Shown: positions 15,404-28,764, counted from the stretch's first letter. The stretch is 64,000 bases of DNA from Aegilops tauschii subsp. strangulata (GCF_002575655.3 NC_053036.3:647178736-647242735), one strand, 5' to 3'. The notes: a model not told the origin generated them from the letters alone. A program made the numbers and translations.

Positions 15404-18400
15404 TTGAAAGTTGGCATGGTATCATCATTTCATCCACATAGCATGTGCAAAAAAGTTGAGAGGGTTACGGCAAAAACTGGATGCACTTCGTGTACAAAAC
15501 GGACAATCTCTTTCAAAGTATCAGGATTTCATACGGAAACTCGTCTGTTACAAAGGGATTTCATTTTTAAAAATGTTTTTGAACTCCTGAATTTTTGTGT
15601 GTTCAAAATGCACCATTCAAAGCCACATCATCATTTTTCAATCCTTTCTGACTTCATTTGTTATTTTTCATGCATTTACTAATTATTTTGAGCTATAAGA
15701 CCATAAAATTGAAAAGCATTTCAAATGAACTCTGAAAAGGTTGAAATTTGGCATGGTATCATCATTTCATCCACATAGCATGTGCAAGAAAGTTGAGAGG
15801 GTTACGGCAAAAACTGGATGCACTTCGTGTACAAAACGGACAATCTCTTTCAAAGTATCAGGATTTCATACGGAAACTCGTCTCTTACAAAGGGATTTCA
15901 TTTTTAAAAACGTTTTTGAACTCCTGACTTTTTGTGTGTTCAAAATGCACCATTCAAAGCCACATCATCATTTTTCAATCCTTTCCGACTTCATTTGTTA
16001 TTTTTCATGCATTTACTAATTATTTTGAGCTATAAGACCATAAAATTGAAAAGCATGTCAAATGAACTCTGAAAAGGTTGAAAGTTGGCACGGTATCATC
16101 ATTTCATCCACATAGCATGTGCAAAAAGTTGAGAGGGTTACGGCAAAAACTGGATGCACTTCGTGTACAAAACGGACAATCTCTTTAAAAGTATCAGGAC
16201 TTCATACGGAAACTCGTCTGTTACAAAGGGATTTCATTTTTTTAAACTTATTTGAGCTCCTGACTTTTTGTGTGTTCAAAATGCACCATTCAAAGCCACA
16301 TCATCATTTTTCAATCCTTTCTGACTTCATTTGTTATTTTTCATGCATTTACTAATTATTTTGAGCTATAAGAACCTAAAATTGAAAAGCATTTCAAATG
16401 AACTCTGAAAAGGTTGAAAGTTGGCATGGTATCATCATTTCATCCACATAGCATGTGCAAAAAAGTTGAGAGGGTTACGGCAAAAACTGGATGCACTTCG
16501 TGTACAAAACGGACAATCTCTTTCAAAGTATCAGGATTTCATACGGAAACTCGTCTGTTACAAAGGGATTTCATTTTTAAAAATGTTTTTTAACTCCTGA
16601 CTTTTTGTGTGTTCAAAATGCACCATTCAAAGCCACATCATCATTTTTCAATCCTTTCTGACTTCATTTGTTATTTTTCATGCATTTACTAATTATTTTG
16701 AGCTATAAGACCATAAAATTGAAAAGCATTTCAAATGAACTCTGAAAAGGTTGAAAGTTGGCATGGTATCATCATTTCATCCACATAGCATGTGCAAAAA
16801 AGTTGAGAGGGTTACGGCAAAAACTGGATGCACTTCGTGTACAAAACGGACAATCTCTTTCAAAGTATCAGGATTTCATACGGAAACTCGTCTGTTACAA
16901 AGGGATTTCATTTTTAAAAATGTTTTTGAACTCCTGACTTTTTGTGTGTTCAAAATGCACCATTCAAAGCCACATCATCATTTTTCAATCCTTTCCGACT
17001 TCATTTGTTATTTTTCATGCATTTACTAATTATTTTGAGCTATAAGACCATAAAATTGAAAAGCATTTCAAATGAACTCTGAAAAGGTTGAAAGTTGGCA
17101 TGGTATCATCATTTCATCCACATAGCATGTGCAAAAAGTTGAGAGGGTTACGGCAAAAACTGGATGCACTTCGTGTACAAAACAGACAATCTTTTTCAAA
17201 GTATCAGGACTTCATACGGAAACTCGTCTGTTACAAAGGGATTTCATTTTTTTAACTTATTTGAACTCCTGACTTTTTGTGTGTTCAAAATGCACCATTC
17301 AAAGCCACATCATCTTTTTTCAATCCTTTCTGACTTCATTTGTTATTTTTCATGCATTTACTAATTATTTTGAGCTATAAGACCATAAAATTGAAAAGCA
17401 TTTCAAATGAACTCTGAAGAGGTTGAAAGTTGGCATGGTATCATCATTTCATCCACATAGCATGTGCAAGAAAGTTGAGAGGGTTACGGCAAAAACTGGA
17501 TGCACTTCGTGTACAAAACGGACAATCTCTTTCAAAGTATCAGGATTTCATACGGAAACTCGTCTGTTACAAAGGGATTTCATTTTTTAAAACGTTTTTG
17601 AACTCCTGACTTTTTGTGTGTTCAAAATGCACCATTGAAAGCCACATCATCATTTTTCAATCCTTTCTGACTTCATTTGTTATTTTTCATGCATTTACTA
17701 ATTATTTTGAGCTATAAGACCATAAAATTGAAAAGCATTTCAAATGAACTCTGAAAAGGTTGAAAGTTAGCATGGTATCATCATTTCATCCACATAGGAT
17801 GTGCAAGAAAGTTGAGAGTGTTACGGCAAAAACTGGGTGCACTTCGTGTACAAAACGGACAATCTCTTTCAAAGTATCAGGACTTCATACGGAAACTCGT
17901 CTGTTATAAAGGGATTTCATTTTTTAAAACTTATTTGAACTCCTGACTTTTTGTGTCTTTAAAATGCACCATTCAAAGCCACATCATCATTTTTCAATCC
18001 TTTCTGACTTCATTTGTTATTTTTCATGCATTTACTAATTATTTTGAGCTATAAGAACCTAAAATTGACAAGCATTTCAAATGAACTCTGAAAAGGTTGA
18101 AAGTTGGCATGGTATCATCATTTCATCCACATAGCATGTGCAAAAAAGTTGAGAGGGTTACGGCAAAAACTGGATGCACTTCGTGTACAAAATGGACAAT
18201 CTCTTTCAAAGTATCAGGATTTCATACGGAAACTCGTCTGTTACAAAGGGATTTCATTTTTAAAAATGTTTTTGAACTCCTGAATTTTTGTGTGTTCAAA
18301 ATGCACCATTCAAAGCCACATCATCATTTTTCAATCCTTTCTGACTTCATTTGTTATTTTTCATGCATTTACTAATTATTTTGAGCTATAAGACCATAAA

Positions 18401-21400
18401 ATTGAACAGCATTTCAAATGAACTCTGAAAAGGTTGAAATTTGGCATGGTATCATCATTTCATCCACATAGCATGTGCAAGAAAGTTGAGAGGGTTACGG
18501 CAAAAACTGGATGCACTTCGTGTACAAAACGGACAATCTCTTTCAAAGTATCAGGATTTCATACGGAAACTCGTCTGTTACAAAGGGATTTCATTTTTAA
18601 AAACGTTTTTGAACTCCTGACTTTTTGTGTGTTCAAAATGCACCATTCAAAGCCACATCATCATTTTTCAATCCTTTCCGACTTCATTTGTTATTTTTCA
18701 TGCATTTACTAATTATTTTGAGCTATAAGACCATAAAATTGAAAAGCATTTCAAATGAACTCTGAAAAGGTTGAAAGTTGGCATGGTATCATCATTTCAT
18801 CCACATAGCATGTGCAAAAAGTTGAGAGGGTTACGGCAAAAACTGGATGAACTTCGTGTACAAAACGGACAATCTCTTTAAAAGTATCAGGACTTCATAC
18901 GGAAACTCGTCTATTACAAAGGGATTTCAGTTTTTTAAACTTATTTGAGCTCCTGACTTTTTGTGTGTTCAAAATGCACCATTCAAAGCCACATCATCAT
19001 TTTTCAATCCTTTCTGACTTCATTTGTTATTTTTCATGCATTTACTAATTATTTTGAGCTATAAGAACCTAAAATTGAAAAGCATTTCAAATGAACTCTG
19101 AAAAGGTTGAAAGTTGGCATGGTATCATCATTTCATCCACATAGCATGTGCAAAAAAGTTGAGAGGGTTACGGCAAAAACTGGATGCACTTCGTGTACAA
19201 AACGGACAATCTCTTTCAAAGTATCAGGATTTCATACGGAAACTCGTCTGTTACAAAGGGATTTCATTTTTAAAAATGTTTTTGAACTCCTGACTTTTTG
19301 TGTGTTCAAAATGAACCATTCAAAGCCACATCATCATTTTTCAATCCTTTCTGACTTCATTTGTTATTTTTCATGCATTTACTAATTATTTTGAGCTATA
19401 AGACCATAAAATTGAAAAGCATTTCAAATGAACTCTGAAAAGGTTGAAATTTGGCATGGTATCATCATTTCATCCACATAGCATGTGCAAGAAAGTTGAG
19501 AGGGTTACGGCAAAAACTGGATGCACTTCGTGTACAAAACGGACAATCTCTTTCAAAGTATCAGGATTTCATACGGAAACTCGTCTGTTACAAAGGGATT
19601 TCATTTTTAAAAACGTTTTTGAACTCCTGACTTTTTGTGTGTTCAAAATGCACCATTCAAAGCCACATCATCATTTTTCAATCCTTTCCGACTTCATTTG
19701 TTATTTTTCATGCATTTACTAATTATTTTGAGCTATAAGACCATAAAATTGAAAAGCATTTCAAATTAACTCTGAAAAGGTTGAAAGTTGGCATGGTATC
19801 ATCATTTCATCCACATAGCATGTGCAAAAAGTTGAGAGGGTTACGGCAAAAACTGGATGCACTTCGTGTACAAAACGGACAATCTCTTTAAAAGTATCAG
19901 GACTTCATACGGGAACTCGTCTGTTACAAAGGGATTTCATTTTTTTAAACTTATTTGAGCTCCTGACTTTTTGTGTGTTCAAAATGCACCATTCAAAGCC
20001 ACATCATCATTTTTCAATCCTTTCTGACTTCATTTGTTATTTTTCATGCATTTACTAATTATTTTGAGCTATAAGAACCTAAAATTGAAAAGCATTTCAA
20101 ATGAACTCTGAAAAGGTTGATAGTTGGCATGGTATCATCATTTCATCCACATAGCATGTGCAAAAAAGTTGAGAGGGTTACGGCAAAAACTGGATGCACT
20201 TCGTGTACAAAACGGACAATCTCTTTCAAAGTATCAGGATTTCATACGGAAACTCGTCTGTTACAAAGGGATTTCATTTTTAAAAATGTTTTTGAACTCC
20301 TGACTTTTTGTGTGTTCAAAATGCACCATTCAAAGCCACATCATCATTTTTCAATCCTTTCTGACTTCATTTGTTATTTTTCATGCATTTACTAATTATT
20401 TTGAGCTATAAGACCATAAAATTGAACAGCATTTCAAATGAACTCTGAAAAGGTTGAAATTTGGCATGGTATCATCATTTCATCCACATAGCATGTGCAA
20501 GAAAGTTGAGAGGGTTACGGCAAAAACTGGATGCACTTCGTGTACAAAACGGACAATCTCTTTCAAAGTATTAGGATTTCATACGGAAACTCGTCTGTTA
20601 CAAAGGGATTTCATTTTTAAAAACGTTTTTGAACTCCTGACTTTTTGTGTGTTCAAAATGCACCATTCAAAGCCACATCATCATTTTTCAATCCTTTCCG
20701 ACTTCATTTGTTATTTTTCATGCATTTACTAATTATTTTGAGCTATAAGACCATAAAATTGAAAAGCATTTCAAATGAACTCTGAAAAGGTTGAAAGTTG
20801 GCATGGTATCATCATTTCATCCACATAGCATGTGCAAAAAGTTGAGAGGGTTACGGCAAAAACTGGATGCACTTCGTGTACAAAACGGACAATCTCTTTA
20901 AAAGTATCAGGACTTCATACGGAAACTCGTCTGTTCCAAAGGGATTACATTTTTTTAAACTTATTTGAGCTCCTGACTTTTTGTGTGTTCAAAATGCACC
21001 ATTCAAAGCCACATCATCATTTTTCAATCCTTTCTGACTTCATTTGTTATTTTTCATGCATTTACTAATTATTTTGAGCTATAAGAACCTAAAATTGAAA
21101 AGCATTTCAAATGAACTCTGAAAAGGTTGAAAGTTGGCATGGTATCATCATTTCATCCACATAGCATGTGCAAAAAAGTTGAGAGGGTTACGGCAAAAAC
21201 TGGATGCACTTCGTGTACAAAACGGACAATCTCTTTCAAAGTATCAGGATTTCATACGGAAACTCGTCTGTTACAAAGGGATTTCATTTTTAAAAATGTT
21301 TTTGAACTCCTGACTTTTTGTGTGTTCAAAATGCACCATTCAAAGCCACATCATCATTTTTCAATCCTTTCTGACTTCATTTGTTATTTTTCATGCATTT

Positions 21401-24400
21401 ACTAATTATTTTGAGCTATAAGACCATAAAATTGAAAAGCATTTCAAATGAACTCTGAAAAGGTTGAAATTTGGCATGGTATCATCATTTCATCCACATA
21501 GCATGTGCAAGAAAGTTGAGAGGGTTACGGCAAAAACTGGATGCACTTCGTGTACAAAACGGACAATCTCTTTCAAAGTATCAGGATTTCATACGGAAAC
21601 TCGTCTGTTACAAAGGGATTTCATTTTTAAAAACGTTTTTGAACTCCTGACTTTTTGTGTGTTCAAAATGCACCATTCAAAGCCACATCATCATTTTTCA
21701 ATCCTTTCCGACTTCATTTGTTATTTTTCATGCATTTACTAATTATTTTGAGCTATAAGACCATAAAATTGAAAAGCATTTCAAATTAACTCTGAAAAGG
21801 TTGAAAGTTGGCATGGTATCATCATTTCATCCACATAGCATGTGCAAAAAGTTGAGAGGGTTACGGCAAAAACTGGATGCACTTCGTGTACAAAACGGAC
21901 AATCTCTTTAAAAGTATCAGGACTTCATACGGGAACTCGTCTGTTACAAAGGGATTTCATTTTTTAAAACTTATTTGAGCTCCTGACTTTTTGTGTGTTC
22001 AAAATGCACCATTCAAAGCCACATCATCATTTTTCAATCCTTTCTGACTTCATTTGTTATTTTTCATGCATTTACTAATTATTTTGAGCTATAAGAACCT
22101 AAAATTGAAAAGCATTTCAAATGAACTCTGAAAAGGTTGAAAGTTGGCATGGTATCATCATTTCATCCACATAGCATGTGCAAAAAAGTTGAGAGGGTTA
22201 CGGCAAAAACTGGATGCACTTCGTGTACAAAACGGACAATCTCTTTCAAAGTATCAGGATTTCATACGGAAACTCGTCTGTTACAAAGGGATTTCATTTT
22301 TAAAAATGTTTTTGAACTCCTGACTTTTTGTGTGTTCAAAATGCACCATTCAAAGCCACATCATCATTTTTCAATCCTTTCTGACTTCATTTGTTATTTT
22401 TCATGCATTTACTAATTATTTTGAGCTATAAGACCATAAAATTGAACAGCATTTCAAATGAACTCTGAAAAGGTTGAAATTTGGCATGGTATCATCATTT
22501 CATCCACATAGCATGTGCAAGAAAGTTGAGAGGGTTACGGCAAAAACTGGATGCACTTCGTGTACAAAACGGACAATCTCTTTCAAAGTATCAGGATTTC
22601 ATACGGAAACTCGTCTGTTACAAAGGGATTTCATTTTTAAAAACGTTTTTGAACTCCTGACTTTTTGTGTGTTCAAAATGCACCATTCAAAGCCACATCA
22701 TCATTTTTCAATCCTTTCCGACTTCATTTGTTATTTTTCATGCATTTACTAATTATTTTGAGCTATAAGACCATAAAATTGAAAAGCATTTCAAATGAAC
22801 TCTGAAAAGGTTGAAAGTTGGCATGGTATCATCATTTCATCCACATAGCATGTGCAAAAAGTTGAGAGGGTTACGGCAAAAACTGGATGCACTTCGTGTA
22901 CAAAACGGACAATCTCTTTAAAAGTATCAGGACTTCATACGGGAACTCGTCTGTTACAAAGGGATTTCATTTTTTTAAACTTATTTGAGCTCCTGACTTT
23001 TTGTGTGTTCAAAATGCACCATTCAAAGCCACATCATCATTTTTCAATCCTTTCTGACTTCATTTGTTATTTTTCATGCATTTACTAATTATTTTGAGCT
23101 ATAAGACCATAAAATTGAAAAGCATTTCAAATGAACTCTGAAAAGGTTGAAAGTTGGCATGGTATCATCATTTCATCCACATATCATGTGCAAGAAAGTT
23201 GAGAGGGTTACGGCAAAAACTGGATGCACTTCGTGTACAAAACAGACAATCTATTTCAAAGTATCAGGATTTCATATGGAAACTCGTCTGTTACAAACGG
23301 ATTTCATTTTTAAAAACGTTTTTGAACTCCTGACTTTTTGTGTGTTCAAAATGCACCATTCAAAGCCACATCATCATTTTTCAATCCTTTCTGACTTCAT
23401 TTGTTATTTTTCATGCATTTACTAATTATTTTCAGCTATAAGGCCAGAAAATTGAAAAGCATTTCAAATGAACTCTGAAAAGGTTGAAAGTTAGCATGGG
23501 ATCATCATTTCATCCACATAGGATGTGCAAGAAAGTTGAGAGTGTTACGGCAAAAACTGGATGCACTTCGTGTACAAAACGGACAATCTTTTTCAAAGTA
23601 TCAGGATTTCATACGGAAACTCGTCTGTTACAAAGGGATTTCATTTTTAAAAACGTTTTTGAACTCCTGACTTTTTGTGTGTTCAAAATGCACCATTCAA
23701 AGCCACATCATCATTTTTCAATCCTTTCCGACTTCATTTGTTATTTTTCATGCATTTACTAATTATTTTGAGCTATAAGAACCTAAAATTGAAAAGCATT
23801 TCAAATGAACTCTGAAAAGGTTGAAAGTTGGCATGGTATCATCATTTCATCCACATAGCATGTGCAAAAAAGTTGAGAGGGTTACGGCAAAAACTGGATG
23901 CACTTCGTGTACAAAACGGACAATCTCTTTCAAAGTATCAGGATTTCATACGGAAACTCGTCTGTTACAAAGGGATTTCATTTTTAAAAATGTTTTTGAA
24001 CTCCTGACTTTTTGTGTGTCCAAAATGCACCATTCAAAGCCACTTCATCATTTTTCAATCCTTTCTGACTTCATTTGTTATTTTTCATGCATTTACTAAT
24101 TATTTTGAACTATAAGACCATAAAATTGAAAAGCATTTCAAATGAACTCTGAAAAGGTTGAAAGTTGGCATGGTATCATCATTTCATCCACATAGCATGT
24201 GCAAGAAAGTTGAGAGGGCTACGGCAAAAAATGGATGCACTTCGTGTACAAAACGGACAATCTCTTTCAAAGTATCAGGATTTCATACGGAAACTCGTCT
24301 GTTACCAAGGGATTTCATTTTTTAAAACGTTTTTGAACTCCTGACTTTTTGTGTGTTCAAAATGCACCATTGAAAGCCACATCATCATTTTTCAATCCTT

Positions 24401-25841
24401 TCTGACTTCATTTGTTATTTTTCATGCATTTACTAATTATTTTGAGCTATAAGACCATAAAATTGAAAAGCATTTCAAATGAACTCTCAAAAGGTTGAAA
24501 GTTAGCATGGTATCATCATTTCATCCACATAGGATGTGCAAAAAAGTTGAGAGTGTTACGGCAAAAACTGGATGCACTTCGTGTACAAAACGGACAATCT
24601 CTTTCAAAGTATCAGGATTTCATACGGAAACTCGTCTGTTATAAAGGGATTTCATTTTTTAAAACATATTTGAACTCCTGACTTTTTGTGTCTTTAAAAT
24701 GCACCATTCAAAGCCACATCATCATTTTTCAATCCTTTCTGACTTCATTTGTTATTTTTCATGCATTTACTAATTATTTTGAGCTATAAGAACCTAAAAT
24801 TGAAAAGCATTTCAAATGAACTCTGAAAAGGTTGAAAGTTGGCATGGTATCATCATTTCATCCACATAGCATGTGCAAAAAAGTTGAGAGGGTTACGGAA
24901 AAAACTGGATGCACTTCGTGTACAAAACGGACAATCTCTTTCAAAGTATCAGGATTTCATACGGGAACTCGTCTGTTACAAAGGGATTTCATTTTTAAAA
25001 ATGTTTTTGAACTCCTGACTTTTTGTGTGTTCAAAATGCACCATTCAAAGTCACATCATCATTTTTCAATCCTTTCTGACTTCATTTGTTATTTTTCATG
25101 CATTTACTAATTATTTTGAGCTATAAGACCATAAAATTGAAAAGCATTTCAAATGAACTCTGAAAAGGTTGAAATTTGGCATGGTATCATCATTTCATCC
25201 ACATAGCATGTGCAAGAAAGTTGAGAGGGTTACGGCAAAAACTGGATGCACTTCGTGTACAAAACGGATAATCTCTTTCAAAGTATCAGGATTTCATACG
25301 GAAACTCGTCTGTTACAAAGGGATTTCATTTTTAAAAACGTTTTTGAACTCCTGACTTTGTGTGTGTTCAAAATGCACCATTCAAAGCCACATCATCATT
25401 TTTCAATCCTTTCCGACTTCATTTGTTATTTTTCATGCATTTACTAATTATTTTGAGCCATAAGACCATAAAATTGAAAAGCATTTCAAATGAACTCTGA
25501 AAAGGTTGAAAGTTGGCATGGTATCATCATTTCATCCACATAGCATGTGCAAAAAGTTGAGAGGGTTACGGCAAAAACTGGATGCACTTCGTGTACAAAA
25601 CGGACAATCTCTTTCAAAGTATCAGGACTTCATACGGAAACTCGTCTGTTACAAAGGGATTTCATTTTTTTAAACTTATTTGAGCTCCTGACTTTTTGTG
25701 TGTTCAAAATGCACCATTCAAAGCCACATCATCATTTTTCAATCCTTTCTGACTTCATTTGTTATTTTTCATGCATTTACTAATTATTTTGAGCTATAAG
25801 ACCATAAAATTGAAAAGCATTTCAAATGAACTCTGAAAAGG
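15404..25841 (+). repeat. Higher-order repeat: three-monomer (A-B-C) unit of 1,010 bp
   Basis: Three monomer types alternate. Type A has 'gtgcaaaaaagttg' and 'taaaaatgttttt'. Type B has 'gaaatttggcatgg', 'aaaaacgttttt' and 'ctttccgac'. Type C has 'gtgcaaaaagttgag', 'ctctttaaaag' and 'atttgagctcc'. A starts at 18,097, 19,107, 20,117, 21,127 and 22,137, exactly 1,010 bp apart. B starts at 18,434, 19,444, 20,454, 21,464 and 22,474. C-type monomers follow with the same period. Five consecutive trimers therefore fill 18,097-23,146. Further A-B-C trimers lie at 15,404-16,413 and 24,832-25,841, separated by monomers of the 'gagagtgttac/gtgtctttaaaatg' type. Confidence 0.9.
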
Positions 25842-27805
25842 TTGAAAGTTGGCATGGTATCATCATTTCATCCACATATCATGTGCAAGAAAGTTGAGAG
25901 GGTTACGGCAAAAACTAGATGCACTTCGTGTACAAAACAGACAATCTCTTTCAAAGTATCGGGATTTCATATGGAAACTCGTCTGTTACAAAGGGATTTC
26001 ATTTTTAAAAACGTTTTTGAACTCCTGACTTTTTGTGTGTTCAAAATGCACCATTCAAAGCCACATCATCATTTTTCAATCCTTTATGACTTCATTTGTT
26101 ATTTTTCATGCATTTACTAATTATTTTGAGCTATAAGACCATAAAATTGAAAAGCATTTCAAATGAACTCTGAAAAGGTTGAAAGTTAGCATGGTATCAT
26201 CATTTCATCCACATAGGATGTGCAAGAAAGTTGAGAGTGTTACGGCAAAAACTGGATGCACTTCGTGTACAAAACGGACAATCTCTTTCAAAGTATCAGG
26301 ACTTAATACGGAAACTCGTCTGTTATAAAGGGATTTTATTTTTTAAAACTTATTTGAACTCCTGACTTTTTGTGTCTTTAAAATGCACCATTCAAAGCCA
26401 CATCATCATTTTTCAATCCTTTCTGACTTCATTTGTTATTTTTCATGCATTTACTAATTATTTTGAGCTATAAGACCCTAAAATTGAAAAGCATTTCAAA
26501 TGAACTCTGAAAAGGTTGAAAGTTGGCATGGTATCATCATTTCATCCACATAGCATGTGCAAAAAAGTTGAGAGGGTTACGGCAAAAACTGGATGCACTT
26601 CGTATACAAAACGGACTATCTCTTTCAAAGTATCAGGATTTCATACGGAAACTCGTCTGTTACAAAGGGATTTCATTTTTTAAAACTTATTTGAGCTCCT
26701 GACTTTTTGTGTGTTCAAAATGCACCATTCAAAGCCACATCATCATTTTTCAATCCTTTCTGACTTCATTTGTTATTTTTCATGCATTTACTAATTATTT
26801 TGAGCTATAAGACCATAAAATTGAAAAGCATTTCAAATGAACTCTCAAAAGGTTGAAAGTTGGCATGGTATCATCATTTCATCCACATAGCATGTGCAAG
26901 AAAGTTGAGAGGGTTACGGCAAAAACTGGATGCACTTCGTGTAGAAAACGGACAATATCTTTCAAAGTATTAGGACTTCATAGGGAAACTCGTCTGTTAC
27001 AAAGGGATTCAATTTTTTAAAACTTATTTGAGCTCCTGACTTTTTGTGTGTTCAAAATGCACCATTCAAAGCCACATCATCATTTTTCAATCCTTTCTGA
27101 CTTCATTTGTTATTTTTCATGCATTTACTAATTATTTTGAGCTATAAGACCATAAAATTGAAAAGCATTTCAAATGAACTCTGAAAAGGTTGAAAGTTGG
27201 CATGGTATCATCATTTCATCAACATAGCATGTGCAAGAAAGTTGAGAGGGTTACGGCAAAAACTGGATGCACTTCGTGTACAAAACGGACAATATCTTTC
27301 AAAGTATCAGGACTTCATACGGAAACTCGTCTGTTACAAAGGGATTTCATTTTTTTAAACTTATTTGAACTCCTGACTTTTTGTGTGTTCAAAATGCACC
27401 ATTCAAAGCCACATCATCATTTTTCAATCCTTTCTGACTTCATTTGTTATTTTTCATGCATTTACTAATTATTTTGAGCTATAAGACCCTAAAATTGAAA
27501 AGCATTTCAAATGAACTCTGAATAGGTTGAAAGTTGGCATGGTATCATCATTTCATCCACATAGTGTGTGCAAGAAAGTTGAGAGGGTTACGGCAAAAAC
27601 TGGATGCACTTCGTGTACAAAACGGACAATCTCTTTCAAAGTATCAGGATTTCATACGGAAACTCGTCTGTTACAAAGGGATTTCATTTTTTTAAACTTA
27701 TTTGAACTCCTGACTTTTTGTGTGTTCAAAATGAACCATTCAAAGCCACATCATCATTTTTCAATCCTTTCTGACTTCATTTGTTATATTTCATGCATTT
27801 ACTAA

Positions 27806-28131
27806 TTATTTTGAGCTATAAGACCCTAAAATTGAAAAGCATTTCAAATGAACTCTGAAAAGTTTGAAAGTTGGCGTGGTATCATCATTTCATCCACATA
27901 GCATGTGCAAGAAAGTTGAGAGGGTCCCGGCAAAAGGTGGATGCACTTCGTGAACAAAATGGACAATCGTTTTCGAAGGATCAGAGTTTCGGACGAAAAC
28001 TCATCTGTTACAAAGGGATTTCATTTTCTTGAACTTATTTGAACTCCTGACTTTTTGTGTGTTCAAAATGAACCATTCAAAGCAGAGACTGATTTTGAAT
28101 GGTGCATATTCAACACACAAAAAGTCTGTAA
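27806..28131. repeat. Degenerate last Afa monomer plus inverted Afa fragment at the array edge
   Basis: The last monomer carries clusters of changes (for example 'agggtcccggcaaaaggtgg', 'gatcagagtttcggacg') and stops at 'aaccattcaaagc' near 28,084. After about 8 bp, 28,092-28,131 reads as a reversed Afa piece: its reverse complement contains 'ctttttgtgtgttg' and 'tgcaccattcaaaa'. The edge therefore forms an imperfect fold-back about 35 bp per arm. Confidence 0.8.
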
Positions 28132-28150
28132 AGATCGCCAACCCCAACAT

Positions 28151-28293
28151 AAAAAAATGAGCATAGATGCGCCTATAGAGAAAATTCAACCTAAATTCAT
28201 AATAAATTTCTATGAACTTCAGTGAGACTCACTATGAATTTAGGTCAAATTCCCTATATAAGGGCATCTATTTTCATTTTGAGAGGAGCTCAA
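28151..28293 (-). ncRNA. Predicted Pol III hairpin RNA, copy 1
   Basis: Exactly 19 bp after the TATA-like box comes TTGAGCTCCTCTCAA (28,293-28,279), near where a start site would be expected. Downstream are two arms of about 44 nt, 28,276-28,234 and 28,200-28,157, with a ~33-nt loop. The pairing includes an uninterrupted CCTAAATTCAT/ATGAATTTAGG helix, a TATAGGGAA/TTCTCTATA helix and an AGATGC/GCATCT helix. At least three pairs are G-U in the minus-strand RNA and would be A-C mismatches in plus-strand RNA. The unit ends in T7 (28,157-28,151), a normal Pol III terminator. Predicted length is about 130-140 nt. No known RNA family is recognised. It could also be an inert fold-back inside the transposon. 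Confidence 0.45.
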
Positions 28294-28312
28294 CAAGGCA
28301 GAGAGGGACGGA

Positions 28313-28355
28313 CTTATAAACCGGTGTGAGCGCCCTTCGGTTGGCGAGGTGGGAC
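28313..28355 (-). promoter_or_regulatory. snRNA-type promoter (USE + TATA, Pol III spacing), copy 1
   Basis: Read on the minus strand, GTCCCACCTCG (28,355-28,345) differs at one base from the plant snRNA upstream sequence element RTCCCACATCG. It is followed by exactly 24 bp and then TTTATAAG (28,320-28,313). In plant U-snRNA genes a USE-TATA gap of about 23-25 bp specifies Pol III (U6, U3), and a gap ten bp longer specifies Pol II. The same boxes at the same distance occur at 52,392-52,434, while the 24-bp spacer sequence differs. This is sequence and architecture evidence only. Confidence 0.6.
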
Positions 28356-28620
28356 TAAACTGGACCAACCCTTTAATTCCCGGTTTGTGGCACAAACCGG
28401 GACTAATGGTCATGGGCCAGGGGCGAGGCGCATTGGTCCCGGTTCGTGCGTTGAACCGGGACTAAAAGGTCCAGACGAACCGGGACCAGTGGCCCACGTG
28501 GCCCGGCCGGCCCCCTGGACTCACGAACCGGGACTAATGCACCCCATGGGTCCCGGTTCGTGCGGAACCGGGACTAATGGGCTGGCCAGGCCCGAACAAA
28601 AGCCCTGTTTTCTACTAGTG

Positions 28621-28764
28621 ATACCAAATAGATTAAATATATCTGTGCATCACATGGTAAAGATGGAGTCAAACAATGAAGCAGAATATCTCGTTACATA
28701 TATGAAAGAAATTTCTGTTTAAGTTCCAAAATATACTGGATTTGAGTTCTAAACGACAAAATAT
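28621..28764. other. Unassigned AT-rich sequence
   Basis: I see no gene or repeat feature in these ~140 bp between the CACTA end and the GC-rich island. Confidence 0.5.

Larger units (their letters stand above)
1..28084 (+). repeat. Afa-family satellite array, ~337-bp monomer, about 83 copies
   Basis: The same ~337-bp unit recurs head to tail from the first base to about 28,084, always in one orientation. It contains gcatttcaaatgaactctga and ccattcaaagccacatcatc. From memory these match the two classic PCR primer sites of the Triticeae Afa family (pAs1/dpTa1, ~340 bp). Most monomers differ by a few percent. Some carry a 6-bp deletion in the 'agccacatcatcattttt' stretch (near 3,523, 6,889, 8,563, 9,901 and 10,569). 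Short 60-97-codon open frames occur in many monomers. They arise because the frame is fixed in a conserved repeat, and 337 is not a multiple of three, so no frame continues through the array. The array is cut by the window start, so its full length is unknown. I see no inserted transposon inside it. Confidence 0.95.
28149..28620 (-). mobile_element. Truncated end of a CACTA (En/Spm-type) DNA transposon
   Basis: The segment ends with ...ctgttttctactagtg at 28,620. The reverse complement starts CACTAGTAGAAAACAGGGCT, the form of a Triticeae CACTA terminal inverted repeat. Inside lie the usual subterminal repeats of this superfamily: 'gaaccgggactaa' and its inverse 'tagtcccggttcg' repeat at about 28,380-28,580. 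The opposite end and any transposase are missing, because the element abuts the satellite edge. With one end only, no target-site duplication can be checked. A short open frame at 28,387-28,722 is a shadow of the GC-rich subterminal repeats. Confidence 0.85.

Noticed and set aside
282..27805. Dozens of repeated 61-97-residue open frames in the satellite (such as MKVGMVSSFHPHSMCKKVE)
   Set aside because: They follow from the conserved monomer sequence. The 337-bp period shifts frame each repeat, single indels change or close the frames freely, and no coding constraint is visible.
1..28084. CRISPR-like array
   Set aside because: The repeats are long, contiguous and without unique spacers, in a eukaryotic satellite.
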